From NCBI GenBank assembly GCA_965237725.1, contig OZ250151.1:4340001-4404000 (forward strand): DNA of 64,000 nucleotides, written 5' to 3'. The stretch is from G965237725 sp965237725 (GTDB lineage: Bacteria; Pseudomonadota; Gammaproteobacteria; Arenicellales; Poriferihabitantaceae). Both the position numbers and the translations under genes were made by a program. Below, piece after piece: positions 48,609-55,860 of this stretch. The notes under the pieces are model-generated. The model was not told where the DNA came from. It worked only from the letters and a program-made list of their open reading frames with translations, and made no database searches. Positions within the stretch are counted from its first letter, which is position 1, and each line of letters opens with the position of its first letter.

Positions 48609-48692
48609 GTCTAACGTCGCGTTCAACGCCCCGCTTTTGCGGGTGCGGCGGAGAGCCATTGGCTCGGAGCGGATTGCAACGCCTTGTTAGGC
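48609..48692 (-). other. attC site
   Basis: Plus strand GTCTAAC to GTTAGGC. It closes the second hicAB cassette. Confidence 0.9.
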
Positions 48693-48926
48693 GACGTTTT
48701 GCAGGGCATTCGCAACATCTTTCCCTGACGTTGGGGGAGGAAGAGTTTGACCTTCTTTTAGATAAATTTCAATTGTTTCGTCTACTATTTGTTGGAGTTC
48801 TTCAAATACTTCTAATTCATCATCTCCATGGCATCCACCCCATAGCAAACCGGGGGAGCTACCAACAAAACATTTGTCTTGTTCTGACCACTCAACAATT
48901 TTTATATATTTCGAACTTACTTTCAT
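48687..48926 (-). CDS. HicB-like antitoxin
   Basis: 79 residues: YIKIVEWSEQDKCFVGSSPG, LLWGGCHGDDELEVFEELQQ, IVDETIEIYLKEGQTLPPPT. HicB fold. It overlaps hicA by ATGA. Confidence 0.85.
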   Translation of the reverse strand: MKVSSKYIKIVEWSEQDKCFVGSSPGLLWGGCHGDDELEVFEELQQIVDETIEIYLKEGQTLPPPTSGKDVANALQNVA

Positions 48927-49121
48927 TTCTCAAGCTCCTTAAGAGCACCATTAACGGCTTTTATCTGATATCGCTTGGCATCGGCACTCATTTTACCAGA
49001 AATAGTAATCGGTTTAGATATATCAGGATGGATAAAGTTTCTATGGCTTCCCTTTCCCCCCCCGGTTTTCAAACCTAGCTTTTTCTAATTTTGAAATCAA
49101 TTCCCTGATTTTCGGTGGCAT
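48923..49121 (-). pseudogene. HicA toxin with G8-tract frameshift
   Basis: From the ATG at 49121 it reads MPPKIRELISKLEKARFENR, then a run of eight G (49054-49061, minus strand) throws it out of frame. With seven G it would continue GGKGSHRNFIHPDISKPITI and end at 48923, overlapping hicB. It could be a real lesion, a variable tract or a sequencing error. Confidence 0.8.
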
Positions 49122-49143
49122 TTCTATATCCTCGATATTTGTC

Positions 49144-49227
49144 GCCTAACGTCGCAATAACCGCCCAGCTTTAGCTGGTGCGGCGGAGTTTCGTAGAAAC
49201 GGAGCGAAGTTCATTGCCTTGTTATAC
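49144..49227 (-). other. attC site
   Basis: Plus strand GCCTAAC to GTTATAC. It encodes the tail of the protein at 49211. Confidence 0.9.
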
Positions 49228-49546
49228 GAGTTTTCAATTTATTGTATAGCCACCAACCAGGAGCGATGTAAGCCCAAAGTAATATAATAAAGATAACTAC
49301 CAATGGGGCGGAAATAAAACCGCTAAGTATATCTATCAACCCTGGGCCAGCGAGCTCAGCTACTTCTAATTTTAAAGAGGAATCTGGATCGCTAAAACTC
49401 TCCTCAATCACTCTACCAATTTGATTTCCAACAAAATCTTCAGGGTCTGCGAAAAACAGAATAAAAGGAATCCAGAGAATAGCAAGCACCAACCCAGTTA
49501 CTAACCCGCCAAGCACCATTGCTTTAAGAAGTTTAAATATTCCCAC
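49211..49546 (-). CDS. Small membrane protein with attC-encoded tail
   Basis: 111 residues, two membrane helices (LVTGLVLAILWIPFILFFA and ISAPLVVIFIILLWAYIAPG). The last residues RITRQ and the stop are read from attC. Unknown. Confidence 0.6.
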   Translation of the reverse strand: MGIFKLLKAMVLGGLVTGLVLAILWIPFILFFADPEDFVGNQIGRVIEESFSDPDSSLKLEVAELAGPGLIDILSGFISAPLVVIFIILLWAYIAPGWWLYNKLKTRITRQ

Positions 49547-49563
49547 TTTTTTATATTTATTGC

Positions 49564-49644
49564 GTATAACGTAGCGTTCAACGCCCCGCCTTAGCGGGTG
49601 CGGCGGAGGCGTCAGTCGGAGCGGATTGCAACGCCTTGTTATGC
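49564..49644 (-). other. attC site
   Basis: Plus strand GTATAAC to GTTATGC, stem CGCCTTAGCG. It closes the cassette at 49639. Confidence 0.9.
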
Positions 49645-50013
49645 GGAAACGCTAAATAGTTCTTCTTCGTCATTTATATACTCCATTACTCTATCAGCTT
49701 CAAATTCGGTAAGAACACCTATAGGTATGTGACAGTGTATATAGGCTATAACGTACTGGAACAAATAATTCTTTTTACTATCTGGATCAATTTTAAAATC
49801 GTTATTTGCATTCTCGTCTACAAGATTTCTCATCTCTACTATTAAAGATTCATCAGATATACCACGATTTTTCGCAACCACATTAGGCGATAGAAGATAT
49901 AAATCACTCAAATCGGTTACAGTCGATTTTCCATCTTTAAAATCGGACAAACATTCTTCGAAAGAATCGAATACATCGTCGAGCCACTCACTGTAATCAG
50001 ATGGTGCTTTCAT
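49639..50013 (-). CDS. Unknown acidic protein
   Basis: 124 residues, acidic: YSEWLDDVFDSFEECLSDFK, YLFQYVIAYIHCHIPIGVLT, EADRVMEYINDEEELFSVSA. No family recognised. Possibly an immunity- or inhibitor-like protein by its charge, which is speculation. Confidence 0.55.
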   Translation of the reverse strand: MKAPSDYSEWLDDVFDSFEECLSDFKDGKSTVTDLSDLYLLSPNVVAKNRGISDESLIVEMRNLVDENANNDFKIDPDSKKNYLFQYVIAYIHCHIPIGVLTEFEADRVMEYINDEEELFSVSA

Positions 50014-50028
50014 GAACTAGCCTTATTC

Positions 50029-50121
50029 GTATAACGTTCCGATAAACGCCCGAGAACAAGCGCAGCTTTTCGAGGTGCGGCGGAAGCGATAGCTGTAGCG
50101 AATTTCATTGGCTTGTTAAAC
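50029..50121 (-). other. attC site
   Basis: Plus strand GTATAAC to GTTAAAC, 93 bp. It closes the cassette at 50116. Confidence 0.88.
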
Positions 50122-50436
50122 GTCATCTTCACGTACAAATGTCTTTCGAAAAGAAGGTTCGAAACAAGCAACAATCGTACAAATAATTAGAGCAGAAAGT
50201 ATAGTTAGTAATTCCCCAAGATTTGGGTTTATTATTCCATTAATCCCTAAGAGAAACAGAATCAATCCAATAATAAGAACCATAATAAGAACAACCTTCG
50301 AATTATTTTTAATGACGACCGATAAATTAGTATTACAGTTTGGGCAAATTAAATACTTCAACTCTCCTTTGTCATCACCATCGTCTAACTCATCCGTCCA
50401 AAATTTGTTCGAGCATTTTGCACATTTAAAAGACAT
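50116..50436 (-). CDS. Zinc-ribbon membrane protein
   Basis: 106 residues: an N-terminal four-cysteine ribbon (FKCAKCSNKF, LICPNCNT), then two membrane helices (VVLIMVLIIGLILFLLGING). Unknown function. Confidence 0.65.
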   Translation of the reverse strand: MSFKCAKCSNKFWTDELDDGDDKGELKYLICPNCNTNLSVVIKNNSKVVLIMVLIIGLILFLLGINGIINPNLGELLTILSALIICTIVACFEPSFRKTFVREDDV

Positions 50437-50444
50437 TCTATGAC

Positions 50445-50519
50445 GATTAACGTCGCAATAACCGACTCGAAAACAAAGCGACAGCGACTTTTCGAGTGCG
50501 GTTCATTGCCTTGTTATGC
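50445..50519 (-). other. attC site
   Basis: Plus strand GATTAAC to GTTATGC. It closes the CYTH cassette. Confidence 0.88.
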
Positions 50520-51032
50520 GGAATTTGTTTCAAGCAAATCAACATAAGCGACATTAATAAGTTGGGCTTTATCAATCTCCAATGTTTTCATTAGGCTTAT
50601 CGCCTCATCCTCCCCATCTTCATATGCCTCATGTTCTTCAAGCACAACCTCTAGTTCGATAAACTCCCCCAATTTATCTACCGTGTCGAAATGTATTCTC
50701 GTCCGACCACTCATAAGCAACAAACGGGACTTCTCTACAACATTTCTTATCCCATAGCAGCGTTTCAGAATGTTCTCTAATCCATCAGGATCAGTTGTTT
50801 CTACTATCTCATAGTCACTTAGTTTCGGACCATGTTCATCGGGCCTTGTATAGAAGATGAGTTCTGCACGATCTTCAGAAATCACTCGCAATTTAAGACG
50901 TCCTTCTTTTACGTTAAAAAATATGTCCTTTTGTATAATTTCTTCAGGAGCCATCGTTGAGATAGATTTCGCTATCTCCAATTGTCTGTCAAATTCAAAA
51001 ATCTTGGCTTTTATCTCAACATTATTAGGCAT
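50514..51032 (-). CDS. CYTH domain protein (class IV adenylate cyclase/ThTPase-like)
   Basis: 172 residues. It opens NNVEIKAKIF, the E-x-K motif of the triphosphate tunnel fold, with DIFFNVKEGRLKLRVISEDR and EFIELEVVLEEHEAYEDGED adding basic and acidic ligands. Members hydrolyse or cyclise triphosphates (cAMP from ATP, ThTP hydrolysis). Which one is unknown. Confidence 0.85.
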   Translation of the reverse strand: MPNNVEIKAKIFEFDRQLEIAKSISTMAPEEIIQKDIFFNVKEGRLKLRVISEDRAELIFYTRPDEHGPKLSDYEIVETTDPDGLENILKRCYGIRNVVEKSRLLLMSGRTRIHFDTVDKLGEFIELEVVLEEHEAYEDGEDEAISLMKTLEIDKAQLINVAYVDLLETNSA

Positions 51033-51053
51033 TTTTCTTTTTATTCCCTATTC

Positions 51054-51110
51054 GCATAACGTTCGAATCAGCGCCCGCCTTTAGCGGTGCGTTGCATTCG
51101 CTTGTTATGT
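51054..51110 (-). other. attC site
   Basis: Plus strand GCATAAC to GTTATGT, 57 bp, short stem CCCGCCTTTAGCGG. It closes the methyltransferase cassette. Confidence 0.9.
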
Positions 51111-51123
51111 GACAGATTAATAT

Positions 51124-51930
51124 TCATTCGGATAGTTTTCTTGCGCGTAGATGCGCTGGACAAAATTCTCCTGTTTTCAAGGTATCCACCAATACTTTCC
51201 AAAATAACTCCCAGTCATTTTCATAACTCTCTAATCCTACAGCATCAACAATTTCGTCCTTTAGGCTAATTATTAATTCTAATTCTGACTGCGCTTTCTC
51301 CAGAAACCATTCACTACGATTTATCATGGATACTTCAATGAAACCTGCATCGGCAAGTTTCTTCTCATAATCAACAAGAGTTACCATATCGAATTCGTTG
51401 TAGGTAAGTTCAAAAAACTTCTCCATCTGTCGAGACGGCTTTTCATATTCACCACGTAACCAATCACCGCCGACAAACATTCCGCCTGGTTTAAGAACTC
51501 GAAATATTTCAGAGAACAGCATCCGTTTATCTGAAATGTGGAGCAATGCATCTTTAGTAAACACAACATCAAATGAAGCATCTTCGAACTGCAAAGGCCC
51601 TGGATCGACAAGAACAAAACTTATTTTCTCAGACAATCCGGCTTCATCAACATATTTTTCAGCCCTATCCAATACTGGTCTTTCGACATCAATACCAATT
51701 ACTTCAGCTGCACCATGGGTTTGAACGAGAAGCATATCGATTCCGCCCATTCCGCTACCGATGTCTAGAACGCATTTGTTTTCTAGACTCAACCCTTTGA
51801 GGATTTTGGCTACTTCCTTAGGACCTCCGGGCGAAACAAAGCCTCTTCCCCAAATCTTTTCAAAGATGGGTAGTTCCGATTCTGGATAAAAATGCTCTTC
51901 AACAGGTCTGTCACCTTGATCAACGTTCAT
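51124..51930 (-). CDS. Class I SAM-dependent methyltransferase
   Basis: 268 residues: CVLDIGSGMGGIDMLLVQTH (motif I), VIGIDVERPVLDRAEKY, FDVVFTKDALLHISDKRMLF (motif IV), FRVLKPGGMFVGGDWLRGEY. The layout resembles phosphoethanolamine/glycine-type N-methyltransferases. Substrate unknown. Confidence 0.88.
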   Translation of the reverse strand: MNVDQGDRPVEEHFYPESELPIFEKIWGRGFVSPGGPKEVAKILKGLSLENKCVLDIGSGMGGIDMLLVQTHGAAEVIGIDVERPVLDRAEKYVDEAGLSEKISFVLVDPGPLQFEDASFDVVFTKDALLHISDKRMLFSEIFRVLKPGGMFVGGDWLRGEYEKPSRQMEKFFELTYNEFDMVTLVDYEKKLADAGFIEVSMINRSEWFLEKAQSELELIISLKDEIVDAVGLESYENDWELFWKVLVDTLKTGEFCPAHLRARKLSE

Positions 51931-51968
51931 AATTTTATATTCCGAATTCCTTGGTTAGTATTCTATGG

Positions 51969-52055
51969 CCATAACGTCTGGATCAGCGCCCGGAGCGAAG
52001 CGGAGGTGCGGCGGAGAGCCAAAGGCTCGGAGCGAACTGCATCCACTTGTTATGA
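51969..52055 (-). other. attC site
   Basis: Plus strand CCATAAC to GTTATGA, stem CGGAGCGAAGCGGAGG. It closes the cassette at 52062. Confidence 0.88.
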
Positions 52056-52061
52056 ATATTA

Positions 52062-52361
52062 CTACTCATGAATAATCCCTAATATGCAAATAGCAATAAT
52101 TACGATATAAGAGACTGCCCAGAAGGTTTTTAAGCCTTGTGATCGGGTTTTTGGCATTTCGTAGGGTATGAAATAAACGGTTTGATTTTTGCTAAGCCCA
52201 ATAAGACTTAAAGAGCTGTAAATGATGCCGCCGGACAGAGCCACGTTGACAGCAATATTCTTGCTGTGAGAACCAAATAGAATAGCAATCCCAATGGTTG
52301 CAATGAATATCCATTGTCCAATATTTGAATAATTAAATTTTTCCATAATTTTGGTATTCAT
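52062..52361 (-). CDS. Small membrane protein, unknown
   Basis: 99 residues, three membrane helices (IGQWIFIATIGIAILFGS and others). Start at 52361 or the Met at 52346. No family recognised. Confidence 0.55.
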   Translation of the reverse strand: MNTKIMEKFNYSNIGQWIFIATIGIAILFGSHSKNIAVNVALSGGIIYSSLSLIGLSKNQTVYFIPYEMPKTRSQGLKTFWAVSYIVIIAICILGIIHE

Positions 52362-52416
52362 AACGTCAGGTTAACCGCCCAGCTTTGGCTGGTGCGCGTT
52401 CAACCTCTTGTTAAGC
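52358..52416 (-). other. attC site of the first cassette
   Basis: Plus strand TCATAAC to GTTAAGC, 59 bp. Its outer box (GCTTAAC on the minus strand) matches the GTTAAGC at the attI junction (53220-53226), showing the cassette is 52364-53225. Confidence 0.92.
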
Positions 52417-52419
52417 GAA

Positions 52420-53208
52420 TTACGTAGTAAGAGTTGCATTCCGAACTCCTTCGGTTCCATCTTCGTTTAACCAAGTTAAAATCGCCTCAAACTTAGAACC
52501 CATCCCAATAGATAAATTTGCCAATATTGATACTTCGTCTTCCGGATGTAATTCTTTAACAGGAAAAACCTCTTTATAATCCCCAGAAAGTGGGTTTGGT
52601 TGGCCATGTTCAGATTTCAATCGAAATTCCACATTGTATCCGATACCTTTTCCAACATTCTTTACATAAAATCGATAGTTGTTCTTAGACGTTGCTGCCA
52701 TTCTCGCTCTTAAATTTGCGTTATCCGAATTTTGTTTTCTAGACTCTCTCAATTTTTCTTCCGCTCTACTTCTAGCATCTTCGTCTTCTATATCTTTAAG
52801 CTCAGCATCCCGTCTAGCTTCCGCAAGTATCTTTTCTTCCTCTAAAGCCTGCGATTCAGATTCTAATTTTTTGAGTCTATTCCTTTCGGTTAAAATTTTG
52901 TTTTCCGACCGCACCTGAACCAAATTTCTTAAAGTAACCGGTTTCTCTACAGCCCAAACAAAAAATAGTCGTAACCAAGGAGCTGAAAGAGCAGCAAAAA
53001 AAGCCAATATCAAGGGATACCAAATCAGAGTGAGCGAATTTGTACCCAATTCGAAAATTTCAATCCTTTCCGTAACCGATTTATCTTCAAAAAATAAACT
53101 AAACCAAGCCTTCCAATTCATAAAAATCGAAAAGAAAAAGAAATATCCAAAAAAGGGACTCTTAATCCTTGCGCTTAAGGACTCGAATATTTCTTTTAAT
53201 TCATTCAT
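52420..53208 (-). CDS. First-cassette protein: two membrane helices, coiled coil, C-terminal beta domain
   Basis: 262 residues from the Met at 53208 (MNELKEIFESLSARIKSPFF). The longer frame to 53298 crosses the attI junction at 53225/53226, so it must start after it. Helices GYFFFFSIFMNWKAWFSLFF and LIWYPLILAFFAALSAPWL, then a long Glu/Lys/Arg-rich coiled coil (about residues 110-180) and a soluble beta-rich end (YRFYVKNVGKGIGYNVEFRL). Newest insertion in the array. Unknown; the anchor-plus-coil layout suggests a sensor or membrane effector. Confidence 0.65.
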   Translation of the reverse strand: MNELKEIFESLSARIKSPFFGYFFFFSIFMNWKAWFSLFFEDKSVTERIEIFELGTNSLTLIWYPLILAFFAALSAPWLRLFFVWAVEKPVTLRNLVQVRSENKILTERNRLKKLESESQALEEEKILAEARRDAELKDIEDEDARSRAEEKLRESRKQNSDNANLRARMAATSKNNYRFYVKNVGKGIGYNVEFRLKSEHGQPNPLSGDYKEVFPVKELHPEDEVSILANLSIGMGSKFEAILTWLNEDGTEGVRNATLTT

Positions 53209-53219
53209 GCTATTTATTC

Positions 53220-53275
53220 GCTTAACAGTATTTTTCACTGTAACCTTGTCGTAAAACCAAATGTCGGTATATTGA
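53220..53275 (-). other. attI site with first-cassette junction
   Basis: The core reads GTTAAGC on the minus strand (53226-53220), so cleavage falls between 53226 and 53225. It is the box repeated in the first cassette's attC. The flank contains ACAGT/ACTGT arms and the copy ATGTCGG at 53261-53267. The right limit of the recognition region is not known. Confidence 0.75.
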
Positions 53276-53353
53276 GATTTTGCTGACAAAAGCGTCATAG
53301 TGATTTTTTATATTAATCAACATGTTATCTTCAGTAATTCACTATATCCCAAT

Positions 53354-53382
53354 TGATAGTCCGTCATGATGTCGGATTATCA
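53354..53382. promoter_or_regulatory. Inverted repeat in intI-attI region
   Basis: TGATAGTCCG and CGGATTATCA form a 10-bp inverted repeat with one mismatch around a 9-nt centre. The right arm belongs to the TGTCGG half-site family also found over the intI promoter. Confidence 0.5.
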
Positions 53383-53460
53383 CAAAGAGACGTTAATCAA
53401 TTTAATTTAAATTTAATTTCCTGTTTACCCTTTAAATCAACAACATAAAGATTTTGTACC

Positions 53461-53512
53461 ATATTGATCATCCGACTGTCGGTTGATTTTTATGTCGGAA
53501 TATCAATATACT
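53461..53512 (+). promoter_or_regulatory. intI promoter with overlapping operator
   Basis: TTGATT (53483-53488) and TATACT (53507-53512) are 18 bp apart. A 16-bp inverted repeat with two mismatches (53461-53476 and 53494-53509) brackets the -35 box and runs into the -10 box; a second inverted repeat (53467-53487) overlaps the -35. No CTGT-N8-ACAG LexA box is present. A repressor binding here would control intI. Confidence 0.55.
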
Positions 53513-53552
53513 AACACCAGTTTTAAGGATAAACCAATATAAGGAGTAATAC

Positions 53553-54545
53553 ATGAAAGACATGGATGATGTCCGACGACCCCTGCCCGCAAACCCTGAG
53601 AAGTTTCTGGATAAAATGCGCGCGTTTATTCGTTCAAAAAATCTCAGTTATCGGACTGAAAAAACCTATATCTATTGGGTTAAGCGATATATTAAATATC
53701 ATCGATTAAAACACCCTGAGACCATGCATGCGGGACATGTTGAGCAATTTTTACACCATCTCGCCATTGTTGAAAATGTTGCATCAAACACCCAGAGGGC
53801 TGGATTGAACGCTCTCGCTTTTCTATACAACCAATTTCTCGAATCTCCCTTGGGGGATCTGAATATTACTAGAGCCAGAAGCACTCGCCGAGTTCCTGTG
53901 GTCTTTTCTCATAAGGAGGCAATTGAGGTCATTAAATATTTGTCCTTTCCCTGGAAAACCATTGCAGAAATTATGTATGGCTCAGGTCTTCGAATAAGCG
54001 AAGCAATCGGTTTGAGAGTAAAAGATATTGATTTTGATCAAATGATGATTATTGTTCGACAGGGAAAAGGTGGAAAAGATCGACGCACCGTTTTGCCAGA
54101 AATTGTGATTCCACAATTAAAGGAACAAATCACCGCGGTATTGCGGATTCACCGTAGCGACCTGGAGATGGGTTACGGAGAAGTCTATCTGCCAGGCGCG
54201 CTTGCACGAAAATATCCCTCTGCTGCAAAAGACCCGGCGTGGCAATATATTTTTCCTTCTGTAAAGCTATCCAGGGACCCTCGCGCAAACAAAATTCGGC
54301 GACACCATGTACTCGATCGTTCTCTTCAAAGAAGGGTTAAACAGGCTATCCGTACCGCGGGTATACCCAAACACGCTAATTGCCATACGTTTCGTCACAG
54401 CTTCGCTACCCGGCTTCTGGAACAGGGAAACGATATCCGAACCGTGCAGGAACTGCTGGGTCATAGCAATGTATCAACCACAGAAATATATACTCATGTT
54501 TTAAACCGAGGCGTATTGGGTGTTCGCAGTCCGGTGGATCGCTAA
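53553..54545 (+). CDS. intI: Integron integrase IntI
   Basis: 330 residues, tyrosine recombinase with the IntI-specific insert GEVYLPGALARKYPSAAKDP at about 209-228, which separates IntI from other recombinases. Catalytic residues Arg147 (GSGLRISE), Lys172/175, His278, Arg281 (HTFRH), His304 (LLGHSN) and Tyr313 (TTEIYTH) are all present, as in IntI1. AAGGAG lies seven bases before the ATG. It inserts cassettes at attI and excises them between attC sites. Divergent from the array. Looks functional. Confidence 0.97.
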   Translation: MKDMDDVRRPLPANPEKFLDKMRAFIRSKNLSYRTEKTYIYWVKRYIKYHRLKHPETMHAGHVEQFLHHLAIVENVASNTQRAGLNALAFLYNQFLESPLGDLNITRARSTRRVPVVFSHKEAIEVIKYLSFPWKTIAEIMYGSGLRISEAIGLRVKDIDFDQMMIIVRQGKGGKDRRTVLPEIVIPQLKEQITAVLRIHRSDLEMGYGEVYLPGALARKYPSAAKDPAWQYIFPSVKLSRDPRANKIRRHHVLDRSLQRRVKQAIRTAGIPKHANCHTFRHSFATRLLEQGNDIRTVQELLGHSNVSTTEIYTHVLNRGVLGVRSPVDR

Positions 54546-54567
54546 GCGTATTTGGCCGTCTGGGTTA

Positions 54568-55719
54568 TCAGACCACAACCAGGTCGGTCGGTTGTCGGCT
54601 CAGCCGTTCTACGCTGTTTTCAGTTATCCGTACGGTTTGACCCAATGTCATGGAGTTTCCGGTATCGCTGTTCATTAAAATGATATGCACAAAAAAGATG
54701 TTGTTGGTTTGAAGAACATAAGGGTTGTTGGCATAGAACATTGGATAATCCATCCACATCGGCGTATACATGGCACCCAGGCTATAGCCGCAGGCGTTCA
54801 TTCTATGGGCGTTAAAACCGGCTTCATCGAGCACTCGGGCGTGTTCCGAAAAAACTGTACCCGCGGTTTCCCCAGGTTTAATCGCTTCCAGGCAAGCTTC
54901 CATGGCGTCTGAGCACGCTTTATGCATATTAACGTGCTCGATGGAGGGTTGGCCGGTGAGAAACGTCTGCATCAAACAGGCATGATAACGTCGATAGGCG
55001 CCACCGTATTCCAGAGTTAACTGATCTTGTTCGCCAACGGTTTCTCTGCCAGTAAAATATCGACACAGCAATGCCCCTGCCCCGGACCCGATAATAAATT
55101 CATTAGCAGGATAATCGCCGCCGCCCTTGAATACGGCGCCCTGCATGGCTGCAAGAATCTCTCCTTCGAATACGCCAGGACCCGCGGTTGCTATTGCTGC
55201 ATCCATGGCATCATCCGCAAGGGCCGCGGCGCGTTTGACGTATTTAATTTCAGCATCACTCTTGACCACGCGAAGTTCGCTGACCAGAGTGGAGGCGTCT
55301 TCCAGATTGCAGATGGATTTCAATCCGGCATCCACCAGCTTACCGTAGGCTGCGGAAAGCCCATAGGCATTGTATTCACAACCCAGTTTGTGGCTGGAGA
55401 CACCAAATTCCTGAAGCGCCTTTTTGAGATCATCCGCAGGATTCACTCCATCGCCGTCTACCCAAATTTTGATGTCTTCGATGTCCGAGGTATGTTGTGC
55501 CTGACGCAGGTCGGGTGCCCGGGTGAGTAGAAAGTAACGACCATCAGCGCCAAGATACAAACACTGGAAGAAACAATAACCAAAGGTATCGTAGCCAGTT
55601 AGATAGAACATGCTTTCTTGCTTGAACATTAAAATCCCATCAAGACCTTTGGCCTGCATTTTTTTAATGGTTTCCTGTCGTCTCGTATTCAGTTCAGATC
55701 GTTCAAAGTGTAATGGCAT
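54568..55719 (-). CDS. M24 family Xaa-Pro peptidase-like / ectoine hydrolase-like protein
   Basis: 383 residues, creatinase/aminopeptidase P fold. The opening FERSELNTRRQETIKKMQAK, STLVSELRVVKSDAEIKYVK and NEFIIGSGAGALLCRYFTGR fit the family. The metal-site motifs are not canonical (LEYGGAYRRYHACLMQTFLT lacks the usual second Asp pattern), as in ectoine hydrolase DoeA-type proteins. I cannot decide between peptidase and amidohydrolase. Confidence 0.6.
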   Translation of the reverse strand: MPLHFERSELNTRRQETIKKMQAKGLDGILMFKQESMFYLTGYDTFGYCFFQCLYLGADGRYFLLTRAPDLRQAQHTSDIEDIKIWVDGDGVNPADDLKKALQEFGVSSHKLGCEYNAYGLSAAYGKLVDAGLKSICNLEDASTLVSELRVVKSDAEIKYVKRAAALADDAMDAAIATAGPGVFEGEILAAMQGAVFKGGGDYPANEFIIGSGAGALLCRYFTGRETVGEQDQLTLEYGGAYRRYHACLMQTFLTGQPSIEHVNMHKACSDAMEACLEAIKPGETAGTVFSEHARVLDEAGFNAHRMNACGYSLGAMYTPMWMDYPMFYANNPYVLQTNNIFFVHIILMNSDTGNSMTLGQTVRITENSVERLSRQPTDLVVV

Positions 55720-55860
55720 GGGTTGGTGCTCCAGAAAGAGATATTGTAATTTAGGGCTTCAAAGGCTAAAACATACCTGTCTTTGCAAACGAAATAAAGT
55801 AATCCAGTTATAATCTTCGCCAAATTTTTAATCCTCATTTGAACCTCATAGGAAAATCTG

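Noticed and set aside
8000..53000. CRISPR array from regularly spaced repeats
   Set aside because: The repeated elements are attC sites of 57-105 bp separated by genes of varying length, not short spacers.
52420..53298. Full 292-codon reading of the first cassette gene
   Set aside because: Its first 30 codons lie beyond the attI cleavage point, so they belong to attI and not to the cassette.
53226..53552. LexA box upstream of intI
   Set aside because: No CTGT-N8-ACAG or close variant is present on either strand; the repeats there have a different sequence.
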